Source: Syngnathus acus
Lineage: Eukaryota > Chordata > Actinopteri > Syngnathiformes > Syngnathidae
Length of the DNA: 64,000 nt
Direction of reading: 5' to 3'
Assembly: GCF_901709675.1 (NCBI RefSeq)
Contig: NC_051089.1
Coordinates: forward strand, 1-64,000
The notes under the pieces were generated by a model that worked only from the letters and a program-made list of their open reading frames with translations, was not told the origin of the DNA and searched no databases. The position numbers were made by a program, and so were the translations under genes. The first letter of the stretch is position 1. Each line of letters opens with the position of its first letter. Shown here piece after piece: positions 35,182 through 48,600 of the stretch.

Positions 35182-37948
35182 ATGGTGAAGCTTTCCGCGG
35201 AGTTAATTGAGCAGGCAGCTCAGTACACGAACCCGGTGAGGGACAGAGAGCTGGACCTGAGGGGTAAGAAAACGCACGCACGCCGCCGCTCGTTAGCATG
35301 TTAGCTGGCTCATTGTCTGCCTGGCCGCGACCGGAGGGACTCTCCTCCAACATACTGTCATGCCGTATGGTTCAGCTCCCTCGCCGTCACTGTAAAACCT
35401 CTGCTGACTGAGATCTCTGATAAAAATACGTTCCCAAGATTGTGGGTTGGCTCAACCTCTGGACGAACTGCTTGAAGCGGCTCATCTTAACATTAGCTGG
35501 AAAGTGCATCTGCGTCTGCAGCCGTGCTCTAAAAGCGACGGCCGATATTGTGCGCCACACTACGAGGGTTACACTCAAAACAGTTGTTTTTGCACCAGTC
35601 ACTCCTAAAACCAAACGATGAGCTTCCTAGAAACCAAATGAGGCCTCATTTAGAGGGCAGGAGTGGCTCCCTGCGTAGTTTAGCGTCTTGAACGCGGGTC
35701 ATTTTTGTCTCAACAATAATGTGAAGTTTGCCTCCCTATGCGAGGACATTATGCTAACCTGCTCTCGAATTAGTCAATGAGCCGGTCCATCTGGCTGCTG
35801 TCCAATGAGACAAGGCGACCTCAGCAAAAGACTTTAAGCACTGGGGCCTTCACTCAAAGGTTTTCAAGTAGCACCAATTGTTTTGGACACGCTTTGCCAG
35901 GTTATAAAATTCCAGTTCTGGAGAATCTGGGAGCCACTCTGGATCAGTTCGACACGGTGGACTTCTCGGATAACGAAATCCGCAAACTGGACGGCTTCCC
36001 GCTCCTCAAGCGACTCAAGACCTTGCTGATGAACAACAACAGGATCTGGTGAGCTGTGCAAACAGAGCGCATCTTTGATTCTTCCGGTCGCCGCCGTTGA
36101 CTCGGCAAGCGTTGTGACGTTGTTATGCAGTCGTATCGGAGAGAACCTGGAGCAGAGTCTTCCAGCTCTGCGAGAACTCATCCTGACCAACAACAAGATC
36201 CAGGAACTGGTGAGTCACAACCTGACCAGGGCTTCAAAATATTCGCAACAGAAAATATGGTGAAAGCAGACTGGTTATGCCGCGTGCCAACTCAAAGTAA
36301 GACATTTGCAATCGCCTGCTTTCACTTTGGAAATCAACATTTTTGCCTTTTTTTCCCTTTTTTTTTAATGGGAGTCACGGACCATATCGGTACCTCCGCC
36401 GTGATCGATTCGTGTCAATCTGAAATAACATTGAATGTCTCAAAAAAATCCAATTCACGATAAAACCATACTTGAAAAGATAAATAAAAAAAGATAAAAA
36501 TAATCATGACTGGCAAACCTAGTCAACATGTTGAATAACTTCAATGGAATGACCATTGCCCAATGGCTGTGTTTTAGGGCGACTTGGAGCCGCTGGCGTC
36601 GGTGAAGACGTTGACTCTGCTCAGGTGAGAAGTGCGAGGTCGGCGGGAGCCGCGCGGCCGGACCACCTCCTCACCTTGTTCTCGCTGTCGTCCGGCCAGC
36701 CTGCTGAGGAATCCTGTGACCAACAAGAAGCACTACAGGCTCTACGTGGTCCACAAAATCCCGCAGCTTCGCGTGCTGGACTTCCAGAAGGTCAAACTCA
36801 AGGTGGGGGGTGTCAGGCCGGCGGCCGTTTTGTCCGCACGTCCCGGCCCATGGAGATGGGTCCGGGCTGAAAGCGCTCACGTCTCGGCCCGTGGAGATCG
36901 GTTCAGGCGGGAAGCGCTCGCGTCCCGGCCCGTGGAGATCGGTTCCGGGCGAGAAGCGCTCACGGCCGTCACTGTAACGACGTCTGCTTGTGGTCGCAGG
37001 AGCGCCAGGAGGCGGAGAAAATGTTCAAAGGCAAACGCGGCGCTCAGCTGGCGAAGGATATCGCCAAGCAGAGCAAAACGTAAGAGGGTCGGTCCCCGGC
37101 GGGCGGGTGCGTCGGACGGACGTATCTCCTATTCGACTCGGGAACAGATACTACGTTGGATCGGATGTGGGAGAAGCTGCCCGGAGAGCGCCCCGTCTGA
37201 CTCTGGCTTTCCCTTGCAGGTTCACGCCCGGAATGGCGGCGCAGCTGGAGAAGGCGAGGACGGGCCCGTCGCACACCGACGTCGAAGCCATCAAGGTAGG
37301 AACGACGCGAGTCCTCGAAGCGTGTCCAGACCTTGTGCAGCTTCAAGTTGTCCTCGCCGCAAACTTTTAAATGAGATCTCCAATTTTTTCCATGAAAGCG
37401 GACAAAACGCGCTTTGAATCTGGAACCCGCTGTTGATTCCAAGGATGCGGTGGCTGCATCGAATTGGATGGAAAAAAGTGTCGCTCTTGAATCCAATCCG
37501 GATCCGTGTCTTTTAGCAGCGAGACGAACAGCCCGTTTGATTTTTTTTCCATCCGCTTTCATTTCGGAGAGCAATGAGCAACATGTTTGCTACCCATCGA
37601 CGTGTGTTGCTACCGATCGCGCCAAGAGGAAGAGCTGCCGAGCGCATTGTGTGTGTGTTGCCAGAACGCCATCGCCCAGGCGTCGTCACTGGCTGAGGTG
37701 GAGCGCTTGAAAGGAATGTTGCAGGCCGGACACATACCGGGACGGGAGCGCACACAAGGTCCGCAGCCCTCCCTTGCCTTCCAGCCATCGGCGCCCGTCA
37801 TCTGCCACCTCACATCGTTTCTTCTCCTATAGATGGTGCTGGCGTGGAAGAGGAGGAGGAAGAGGAGGAAGGCCACGCATCGCAGATGGCCGATCAGACG
37901 GAAGAGAGCGAGGACATGGAACAAGGTCCTCACCTCAACGGATCCTGA
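35182..37948 (+). CDS. snrpa1: U2 small nuclear ribonucleoprotein A'
   Basis: Leucine-rich-repeat protein of the U2 snRNP; it pairs with U2B'' on U2 snRNA stem-loop IV during branch-site recognition. Nine exons: 35182-35263, 35901-36048, 36131-36209, 36578-36624, 36700-36802, 37000-37079, 37220-37295, 37665-37758 and 37833-37948. They sum to 825 nt (274 residues; human 255). The start opens MVKLSAELIEQAAQYTNPVR, as in all orthologues. LRR segments include FDTVDFSDNEIRKLDGFPLL, LRELILTNNKIQEL and LLRNPVTNKKHYRLYVVHKI. The C-terminal part contains ERQEAEKMFKGKRGAQLAKD and NAIAQASSLAEVERLKGMLQ, ending in an acidic tail. The tail and the segment after FTPGM are slightly longer than in mammals. 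AATAAA at 37986-37991. Confidence 0.97.
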
Positions 37949-38367
37949 TCAATTTTGTGTCTTCACTTTTAGTTTGACCAGATTAAATAAATGAGTCAGA
38001 TTTTTCCTACAAACGCGTATTAAGTAGTCATGACACAAAGTTGAAATACGCGTCAATTGACGCGTCAAGCTGTTCTAGTGGACTAGTTGTACTTATGTGC
38101 GTATATGCATGTACTTATTTATATGGAGGTTTGTAAGATATGCCTTTTTTGGAGGGAGGGACTAGTCAAGCATGGCAGTGAGCTTCCGTCAAGCTGTGTA
38201 ACAATAAGGCGCCCCCTGCTGTCACGTTCCACACTTTGTAACAAACGAGAGGGAGTCAATTTCAGGTTGAATGAGATTTTAAACAACTGCAAAGCCAATG
38301 CAAAGCGTGAATCCCCAATTACTGTGGAATTAATTTCAATCGGCCCGGACGGGGCATAGTAGGCAGC
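37949..38367. other. Convergent 3' ends of SNRPA1 and NOB1
   Basis: 419 bp between the two stop codons, with AATAAA at 37986-37991 for SNRPA1. No clear minus-strand signal for NOB1 was found. Confidence 0.6.
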
Positions 38368-41300
38368 TCATTTGTTGTACTTTCTGCGGGCAGCGTTAGG
38401 GTTGACTCTGCGGCGTCCGGCGCCGCAGTCGGCGTCTCGGAGCTTGAGGTTGGCGGCACGACTGTAGATGTCGTTCTGGCAGAAAGGTGACGCCCCGCCG
38501 GCCGCGTAGTCCGGGTCCCACGCATCCGTCTTCTGGCGGGCTTTTCGGGACAGACGTTGCTGAGGGAAGCGCTGGTCCTCGCACACGTGCGGGTTCTGGC
38601 TGTGCTTACCCCCCCGCGGGAGCGGCAAATTATACTGCGAACGCGGAAAGCAAACAGCGACAACAACGAGGCCGTTGGTTAGCTCAGGTGGCGTATACTT
38701 TGTCGTGTGTTGGTGGGACTGTTTCATGTCCTCCTGTGCATGTTTTGTGTGTGTCCGTTTGTTTTACCCTGAGGCCACGTGCACTGAGCACTTTGGGGTT
38801 GCTGGAGAAGTGCATGTGCACATGTCCGTCCTCGTCTACGCTGACGCTGACCTTCTTGAGCGTTCGGTTGCCACATTTTGGACAAAACTGTTTGCTCATG
38901 TCGCTGGTGGTCCTGACGCAGACGCATGCATGCACAAATGCTTTCAACACCATGAACCTCTCTTCCCGTCAAGCAAGCCAGCCTGCGCATACGTGTGTAC
39001 GATACTCACGTGAAGCAAGCGTGACATCTGAGGATGTAATTCCGAGCCTGTTTGATTAACATTCCGCGGAGCGACACCACGTGGAGCCCCATCTGGATCA
39101 GAACGTTCTGCCCACACCAGTCACATGGTGAGTTGTCCGCACGAGTTACACACAGTTACGTGAGCTATGCGAGATGCACGCTGAGTGAGAAATGTGGTGT
39201 GACGCCAGTCGTACGAGTTGCAGCTTTTCAGTCACAGGGTGAGAGTCGCATCAAGCTCTATCAGTTACATGTTGAATTAACCGATGAGTCATGTGGCCAG
39301 TTACACGGCGAGTGGTGTGATGAGCTATGAGTCGCCACAGGGCGAATGGTGGTGAAAGGCCACACGAATTGTGCGCTGAATGGGTTCGAGTGGCACGATG
39401 GTGTGTGCGGTCGCCATGGTAACACCTCTACCTCACCTGCATGGCAAAGTCTGTGGTCAGACATCCAACTTTGACCTGGGCATCTGCCGTCCAATCAGAG
39501 GAGTCTATTTTCATCTGCCCGATGTTACTGGGCGTGATCCAAGCTCCGCTTTCGTTGTCATCGCCCTCCCATTCCTCCTCCTCCTCTTCCCCGGTGACTT
39601 CCTGCATGGCACCTTCCTCCTATGACAAAAAAAGCATCATTGAGCCGTTCCGGCTAAGCCCTACGAGCTGAGCTAATGAGTGTTGTAATGACCAGTAAAG
39701 CCAACAGGTGGTTGTCAACGGGGGCCGGCGTTTGCCTCCAGAACAGGAAGCTGTTGAAGTTGTCCGCTTCCGTTTCAGGCGACACCGGCGTGCTCCTCAC
39801 TTCCTGTTTGCGTTCAGAACCCTGACAAAAGAAGAAGACGACGACGCCACAGCTTGGCTACTTCCTGTCCCCGTCAACAACGCAACATAGGTAGCTCAAA
39901 TGACTTCGGGCCGTAAGCGCGCTCGTAACTTAATTACTCATATTGAATCAATTCCCCCTTTTTAGCGGGGTTACGTATTTCAAGAGAAAATTTGTGCTGG
40001 TGCAGAACCTTGACTATTATGACCAACTCTGAGTTTACGTGCGGTGTTAAGAATAGTTACCGTGTTATTTTAATTTTCTACTGACCGAAGCCAATAGTTG
40101 CGCTGCCATGTACTGGATATCATCATCATCATTGTTTTTGCGGACAGAAAACGGGAAACATTTGGGAATTGTGCTCAACGAGCGCCGAGCAGGCCAAAGA
40201 TGATCTCTGACCTTGGAAGGGAAGTAGAATCCCGCCACATTGACGGGCGTCTCCGGGTGGCGCTGCGTGTCGCTCACATCCACCTGCAAACGACAAACGA
40301 AAGGCTGTCGGAGAGTGGGGGCGGGGTTGAGGCCGTGCTCGGGGATCACACCTGGTGGCGGGGCTCCTTGCGCAGATGTCCCGTCCCGACGTGTTCCTCC
40401 TCCAGTTGCAACGTAAGCGCCAAAACTTTGATGTCGGTGGGTGACAGGCTGGGGTAATCCCCCGTCTTCTTGGAGAAATCTGTCACTGAGGGAGCCGCAA
40501 AGGCGCCGTCAGTCCACGCAGACCCCCCTTGCCCCGCCGACGCCACTACCCAATCGGACGTGTTGGGCCGCAGGCTGCCGTAGGTTGAGCTGGTACGGGA
40601 GGAAGGCCAGACTCCTCCTGGTAGCTTTGTCCCGAATCTCGTCCACCACCTCCCTCAGCGTGTAGACGTTCTTCCCAATGTCCTGAAACGCATCGTCAAA
40701 TGTCCGTCGCTGTCACCTTCATCACCCTCGCGTCCCCTTGCCGCCTTTCAAGATACGAATGAAGTTACAATTCATTGCGATCCAGTTCTTGCCCCCCGCC
40801 ACGCTACACAATATAGCGATAGCCGCATAAATCTCATCTTTGTTTTACTCCACGTAGTCGTGGTGCCATGTAATGGTTGCGACGCCATCCACGAGTTGCC
40901 ATGTAATCCAGTGGTGGGGCACGAGATATCTGTACCAGTACCGGTCTGCAATGATCAAAAACGGTTCAGTACCACTTTTTGTGAGTGTCCTAAGATGAAT
41001 GATGAAACTAAATTGAAGTTGTAATTTTCATTGTACTGTATTTACTAATGTTTTGCATTTTTGCCATGTATCATTTTAGTACCAGTATCTTTTGTATAGT
41101 GACAACAATTCTAAATTGAATCCAGTAGTTATGGTGTAATCTTGTAGGTGCAAAGTAGCCTAGTGGATGTCGTATCGTGTATTTACGACAAAAGTGGTGT
41201 AATCTTGTAGGTGCAAAGTAGCCTAGTCGATGTCGTATCATGTATTTACGACAAAATGTTTTGGGAATGGGAAGTCTATACGTCGCTAGCTGTGGCGTCA

Positions 41301-41493
41301 TCTGGTTCATGAGACCCACGTTTCTCCGCGGTGATAAATAAGATCTTGTCCGGTCGAGGTTGCCTCAAATAAGATCGACATCGGCAAAGTTTGTATTCTG
41401 TAGGTTAACTGGAGAAAAGGCCACCTGGAGAGGAGCTTTGTGCAAAAAAGCTCCCGCGTCTGCGACGACATGCTCCACTCCGGGCTGCGCCAT
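38368..41493 (-). CDS. nob1: NOB1, endonuclease for 18S rRNA 3' maturation
   Basis: PIN-domain endonuclease that cuts pre-18S rRNA at site D in late pre-40S particles. Nine minus-strand exons: 41425-41493, 40550-40682, 40352-40485, 40212-40283, 39693-39821, 39437-39619, 39010-39107, 38768-38912 and 38368-38634. They sum to 1230 nt (409 residues; human 412). The PIN start carries the catalytic aspartate in HVVADAGAFLHKAPLQ, followed by DIGKNVYTLREVVDEIRDKA and DFSKKTGDYPSLSPTDIKVL. An acidic linker precedes GAWITPSNI and VGCLTTDFAMQN. The zinc ribbon is CHAC(x)n and FCPKCGNRTLKK, and the C-terminus is GAGRRRVNPNAARRKYNK. The frame is clean. It is divergent from WDR59. Confidence 0.97.
41132..41257 (+). 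repeat. 63-bp tandem duplication in NOB1 intron 1
   Basis: Two copies starting TGGTGTAATCTTGTAGGTGC at 41132 and 41195 with two substitutions. Confidence 0.9.
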
Positions 41494-42694
41494 CTTGGAT
41501 CAGCGACAGTCGTAGTTCGGCCAATCAGAAAAGACGTTCTTACCACGTGAAGATTCCGTTCAATTTGCGAATGCAATTTGGGCGCGTTCGAAACTTCACT
41601 CTGCGCGCACTAGGTCAAAACGAGACCGCTCGGAAATTCAGTGCTTTGCTCAATTTAGCCGTATGGAAATTCAACCAGTACACCAAAAACGGAGTGCTAG
41701 TGCGTGCACTCGGCACTCTGACTGGAGACGCGGTGCGCCAGTGCTGCTACGTTCGGAAATGCGGGAGCGCGGCGAACCCTCTCCGAACACGTCCCCTGGC
41801 AGAGTCGCGCACGGGCGTCAGTGTGACGGCTCCCAAAACGCCCCTTGTCACGTGACTAAAGATAATCTCGCGGCGCCTTAAATCACGTTTAGGTTGAGCA
41901 AAAAGCAACGACTCTGAAATTGTCAAATTCTGAAACATGCGGCAGCGCTGGGTAGCGAAGCAACACCATCATTTAGTTTTGTTTTGTTTATTGGAGCACA
42001 GTAAATTCCATTCAATACATTTATATTCTTTTATCTTCCTCCGGTCTCAGATTCAACTCGAACAGGGGTGGACAATTCCGGTCCTCGAGGGCCAGTGTCC
42101 TGCATGTTTTCTACGTCACCCTGTTGCAACACACCTGATTCAAATGGTCAGATAATTAGCAAAGTCTGCAGATGCTGGATAGCAATCCTGATCATTAGAA
42201 TCAGGTTGTTGCAGCAGGGAGACCTGTAAAACATGCAGGACACCGGCCCTCGAAGACCGGAATTGCCCACCCCTGAACTAGAACAACGCTTACTGCGGAG
42301 TTCTTTTCGACACCGACCCAGTTTTCACCACATATGAAGCCTGAGGTGGGCGAGAGAATTGGAGGGACGTGCAGAATGGCCGCCGTCTTGAACCGGGAGT
42401 CTCAAACAGTCGCATCCCATGAGCACGCTTCAAAACATCCGAACTCGCGGAATTTTCTTGCGGTTAGTTTGTTGAGGACGTCCGACACCTGGCTATACGG
42501 TATGCTTCGAAAATCTTTCTTCCATTCAAGACAAGAAAAACGGCCAGTAGAAAAGCAGATACCCATATGTATGAAAAGCAGATACCCATATGTATGAAAA
42601 GCCCGAGACCCATATGCCTCCCAGACAGGGCGTGGCATTACGAGGGGATTTTTGTCACGTGACGAATTGTTGACGTCCGGGTCGGTCCAACAAG
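41494..42694. promoter_or_regulatory. Divergent region NOB1 / WDR59
   Basis: 1.2 kb between opposing start codons. Contains the hAT element at 42063-42275 and a short tandem repeat of AAAGCAGATACCCATATGTA at about 42555-42600. Promoters are inferred from layout; no core promoter motif was identified. Confidence 0.55.
42063..42275. mobile_element. 213-bp non-autonomous hAT (MITE-like) element
   Basis: Ends CAGGGGTGGACAATTCCGG and CCGGAATTGCCCACCCCTG are inverted repeats. The flanks are near-identical 8-bp target duplications (AACTCGAA at 42055-42062, AACTAGAA at 42276-42283), the hAT signature. The interior has no coding capacity. Confidence 0.88.
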
Positions 42695-45600
42695 ATGGCG
42701 GCGCGCTGGAGCAGCGAGAATGTGGTGTTGGAGTTTCGAGACGCGCAGGTGCGATCGTGTGGTGCTTTTTCTAACTCGCACTAGGTTTCGTACGTGCCGA
42801 CCAACATTTTTGAACCATTTGAATAACTCTAGAGGTCAAAATGCATCGGTAGTTTGTAGACGCCACGTTGTATATGCTTTTCCACATTGAGTTTTAATTG
42901 TTAGTAGTACCATTTGTTTTATGTTGCATCGACGCACCGGGAAAAAAATGTTGGTTGTAAAGCTACCTTTCTTAGACAACGGCAATAAATCGATTCTAGT
43001 TCTTAAATTGGCAGCGTGTCACATCGGGCTTCGATAGGCTTCGCAACACTTGTGTGAAATACGGCCTCCCGTCAACACGTTGACGTCTTGTGTTGCCAGG
43101 CGACCACCATGTCCGTGGACTGCCTGGGCTCGCACGCCGTGCTTTCTGGGTAAGTCCCTCGCCGAACGTGGTGGCGCTTGCTTGCCTGCCGTCTTAAAAA
43201 TAAGCCCGACATTGGCGACCGACATCGGCGACCGACATCGGCGACCGACATCAGGGACGATGTCGCCCGGGTGGCCATTACCGTTTAGAAGCGTACAGGT
43301 GCATGGTGACGACAAAAAGGCCCTTTTCAAGAAGGCCAAAATAGTTCAACACGTCTCTTTTGTAGTGACTGAATGAACAAACGAGTGTCTTCATATGTTT
43401 GAATTCTCAAACACGGAGCAGACCCACTCCTCAAAAAAGAACCACATGGCTGTACTGCGATTGACATATTTGCGTCCCAAATCAAAAGAAGCAGCTACCA
43501 CCTCGTTTTTGTTTTGCCGTTAGGGTGCAAGTTGCATTTTGACGATAGAGTCATAGACGGGCAGAATCAGCAATCCTAACAATGGCGAGAACGCAAGCTT
43601 TCGAGTGGCCGTGGATCGGCCAGGTTTGGGGATGCGGCACTTGCCACAACGTGGCCTTTTTTATGGGCTGCCCTTCCCGCCAGGCGCCGCTTCCTGTACG
43701 TGGTCAACCTGGAGGCGCCGTCGGAGCTGGCCAAGAAGATGTCTCGCCAGAGCAAGTGGGACGTGGGCACCGTCCAGTGGAACCCCCACCGCTCTCAGGC
43801 GCACGTCTTTGCCGCCTCGGTCCGTTTCCCCCGACCGACGCCGCCCGAGCCTGACGTCGCTTTGCTATCGCTTGCTCTGTGCCTCTTTGTGTCCATTGTT
43901 TCCAGAGCAACCAACGCGTGGAGTTGTATTCGTGGAAGGACGGCGTAGGAAGTGTCCACACGTCGCTGTCAGGCCACACACGAGTCATCAGGTGCGTGAC
44001 CTCGTAGGCTGCGCGGATCATTTGCATCGTGTGATGACGCGTGAGATCATGTCACAGTGTGGTGCCACGTGTTGCTTGAGGAAGTTGTGATGTCACGTGA
44101 GGTCACGGCGGGATCACGCGAGCGTGTTTGACGTAATCTGATACAAAGTTCATGATTTGTTTTTCTTTCGCAACACGTGACTTGATGCGACGGGTGCGCT
44201 CGCTCAGCGATCTGGACTGGTCGTGCTTCGAAGCCGAGTTCCTGGTTAGCAGCTCGGTGGACACGTATATGTACATCTGGGACATCAGGTGAGAAGGTTG
44301 CGTTAACTTGCTTTGCATTAGCTCACGCAGCCTTTTTTTGTTGTTGTTGTTGTTCTTGCTTGTCCTTGTCCCTCTGTCCTTACAGAGACACACGCAAACC
44401 TGCTGTGGCACTGTCTGCTGTCGGTGAGTGCAAACAAACAAACAAACAAATGGCAGCGACACTTTTGTCACTCCATTGAGCGAGCACGTCCGGAAGGCCC
44501 TTTTTCACTCAGCTGTGTTTGTTGCGGTCAGCCGGCGCCTCTCAGGTCAAGTGGAACCGCAGGAGCCGTGACGTGCTGGCGTCCAGTCATGACGGGGACG
44601 TGCGCATCTGGGACAGACGGGTAAGGTGGCGCAAGCGTGCTAGCCAACACGCTGACAAACTCAAGTGGCTCTTCTGTGCTAAAGTGGGCACGCGCGCATC
44701 TTTACAGAAACCCAACACGGCGTGCGAATATGTGGCGGCGCATCTGTCCAAGATCCACGGGCTGGACTGGCACCCGGAGCACGAGTTCATCCTGGCCACC
44801 AGTAGTCAGGACAACTCTGTCAGGGTTAGAGGCACGCACGCACTCACACGCGCGCACGACGCATTCCCGTTTGTCACCTGGTCCGTGCGCATGTGTGTGT
44901 TTGTGCAGTTTTGGGACTACCGCCAGCCCAGGAAGTACTTGAACATCTTGTCATGTCAGGTTCCCGTGTGGAAGGCCCGATACACGGTTAGGACGCCGTG
45001 CTTGTCACTTTTCTGCAAATGCTCATGTCTCTGTCTGTCAGTCTGTTTGTTGAACGCACAAGTGTGTTTATTGTGTACGTGTGTGTGTTTATTATGTGCG
45101 TGCATATTTCAGCCCTTCTCCAATGGGCTGGTCACAGTTATGGTTCCTCAGCTGCGGCGCGAGAACAGTCTCCTCCTGTGGTCCACACTGGACCTGAACA
45201 GTCCTGTCCACGCCTTCGTGGGACATGACGACGTCATCTTGGAGTTCCAGTGGAGGCCGCAAAAGGAAGGTCACGCACGTACGCGCATTACCCACACGCG
45301 CACGTTGACGCCTTCCAGAAGTATTAGCTGAACTCTGTGATGGAAGGACTGCTTCTTGACAGCTTCCTAAGTCAAGAACTCTAAACAGCAAGTTTTGACA
45401 GGGACAGGGTCTAACCCAGGGGTGGGCAAACTACGGCCCGCGGGCCACATCCGGCCCACGGGACCGTTTAATCCGGCCCGCCAACCCTGAATTAATTGTA
45501 TTATTAAACTTTTTTTTTTGTCATTTTGCCTGCAATGACTGCGTTTCCCCAGTAGATGGGGAACCGCTCGCCTGCGCATTTACTACCGGAAGCCGTGTCA

Positions 45601-48600
45601 GAAAGCTCGGTGCACACTCACAAGTGCGTGTACGTACGTACTCAGTAGTACGGACATGGCGCACTCGCGCTCTATTTGTATCAGTCCCGAATTTACAGCG
45701 TGGGCTGTGACGACAGCATTCTTGTAATTCGCTCGCTGAGCTTTCAGATACAGTTTTACGCTAAAGCCACCCACAAACCTTCCCCTGGAATCCTTCCATT
45801 AAAATGAGTGGCCCGAAGAAAAGAAGTGAGTGCCGAATGTTAAAAGAGTGGCCAATTTGGCTCGACGTACGCGACGTGACGTTCAGCCACATCAACCCGT
45901 CACAGATCGAGGTAAACGGATCTCTCCTAAGAATTGCCACAACAAATTTTACTCCAGACTATGATGCACTAGCAAAAAAGGGAGACCAACAACACTGTTC
46001 CCACTGAAAATGAAGGGGAGGCTCTCAAGTTTGTTGTAAAAAAATGCATTTTGAATATGATTTGTACACATAGCAGGGATTGAAACTAGCGACCATTCTC
46101 ATTTTCAAACAATGCAGGATGCTCAAGGACATTGATGCACCACCTGTTTGCGACTAATCTTAACCTGTAAAGTTCTTAAGGCTTACTTTAAGGAAGTGTT
46201 TCCCGTTTCCTCACCTCTGTTACCAGGTGTTTGTGAGTTAAAACTCTGCTCTGATGTTCAGATACCCCTCACCGTGTTGCCGTTTTGATTACTTTATTTG
46301 GACGTATGCTTTCACCGATTCTTCAAGATGATATATTTGGTCAGAATGTTTGCTGTTTGATGTGATCTCATAAGATAAAATTTTTCATTAATCTGACCTG
46401 CAGGCACTGAAGTGATGGAGACTGTTATTCATAATAATAGTGTCGTATTTTATGAGAATCACTGATAGCAGTTTTTTAGTGATTTCTTTTTTTTTAATGC
46501 TGTTAATAAATGCATTTGTTTTCAAAAAACTTGTTTGGAATATCCATGCTTTACTACCTACTAAAGGCCAAAATCTTTTATGCAATGACCTTTACAGGTC
46601 GCTTATATTACTTCACACAAACACTACGTCCATCTGCTCCTGGTTCGGCCCTCCGGTCCAAATTTAGAACCCAGTTCGGCCCGCGAGTCAAAAAGTTTGC
46701 CCACCCCTGGTCTAACCCTAACTCTTTTCTGATTCACCTGAAAGCTGACTGGTCGACGGCTGTGCTTGTTTGTCAGGTTGCAAAGACTTCCAGCTGGTGA
46801 CGTGGTCCAGAGATCAGACGTTGAGGATCTGGAGGGTGGACCCGCAGCTCCAAAAGGTCAACCTCGACCCCGCAACCGAGCGGCCCCTGTAGCCGCCGCG
46901 GCCATTGCTCACCGCCGTCGTTGTGGTCGTTGCGCTGCAGCTGTGCCTGAGCGACCTGCCGGACGAGCTGGCGGACGGCGCGGCAGCCATGGTGGAGTCG
47001 GACAAGACGCTGACGTCCACCGATTCTGACGGACAGCGCGCCAGAATTCTCGTCGGGCCTCATCCTCAAGGTGACGCACGTACATCCCGTCCGCTCGTGT
47101 CGGGAGGAAGCGCTCCTGGCTAATTGCCATCCTGCCATCTTCTTCTTTTCGTGTCTTTGAAGTGCTAGTCAGATGACAGTTTCCCATGTCTTTACACAGT
47201 CTTTTGCGTTGTCATTGAATTCAGCGAGATCTTTTAAGATGCAGGGGTTGGGTAGTAGAGGGCAGACAAGGCAGTGATGCATCGTCTGGTCCTCTTCTCC
47301 GCATTCACAGAGGGTTGGGGCGGTTTTGTAGCCCCATCTGGCAATAGCAGCTTTTGATCTGCCTGTTCTCAGGCGGTTGAATGTCTTCCACCGGACCCAT
47401 TGGTCCTGCCATGGCTTTGCTAAATGGGACGGTTTGGCTTGTCGGGGAAAGAAGACACAAAAGCCCTGGGCTTCCACTGGGCTTACGCTAGAGCTGGCCT
47501 GATATAGCGGCATCGTTTGAAAGCATTGATTGTGCTGCCGTCTCTGCGCTTAGGGGCGTCGCTGTCACCGCTGGACGGCTACCGCCACGGATGTCCGTAG
47601 AAAAGCGGTTTAATACAGAAATTAGTCATTTGGATGCCGTTCTAACGCATTGTCTCCGCCTCCCAGCTGAGGACCCCTCCTGGCCTGGCCGCTCTCCCCT
47701 CCTGGCCGCTCCCCCCTCCTGGGGATGTCTTTTCTTTGGCAGACTGAAAGCGGTCGTTAGTGATGGCAACAACGACACTCCATCTCAAACCGGAGCTCAG
47801 TCGGGACAGGGCTGCGGCTCCTCATTGTTGCTCGACGAGAACGTCGGACACCTCTGAAAGATGGATTTGCTCACACCTGCGCTCCATCCCCAGATCAAGA
47901 CGGCGGGCGGGACTCGACGGCGTCTTCCGGCCTGGCTCAAACGCTCCAACAGGAATTCTCCCTGGTCAACCTGCAGATCAGGAATGTCAACGTGGAGGTG
48001 AGAGCCGATGCAAAGGCAGCGATCGCAGACGCCCGTTTGTTTATTCTGACTGGGATTTTTAAAAAAAATTTTTAGATGGACGCGGTGAACTGCAGCTGCG
48101 TAGTGTCGGCTCACTTCGGGACTCATCAGGTCCGCCTGCTCATGAAGTTCCCGGGACAATATCCCAACAACAGCGCCCCTACCTTTCAGTTCCTCTCTCC
48201 GACAAGCATCTCTGCCGCCATGAAGACAAAGATCCACAAAGTAGGACGCACTCCTCGAGGCGCTGCGTCCCTGCTGCGTCCTCACGTGCGTCTCGTCTTT
48301 CAGGTCTTGAGTGACGTGTCCCTGCAGAAGGTGAAGAGGAACCAAAACTGTCTAGAACCTTGCGTCCGGAAGCTCGTGTCCTGCCTGGAGTCCGTCGTGG
48401 TGAGAAGACGCTAAGATAGGAAACCCTTGGCTATTTTATTTTTTTTCTTCCAAAAATAAGGTCCCAACCCAAAAAGTGAACGGATCGACGTATTAGAAAG
48501 GCGCCTTTTCGTGCGTGTCTTCTTCACAGGAGGACAGCCCGTCCTCAAGACCTTTCGTGCTGTCCAATCCCGTGGCTCCGACGCTGCAGGCCTTTCCGCG

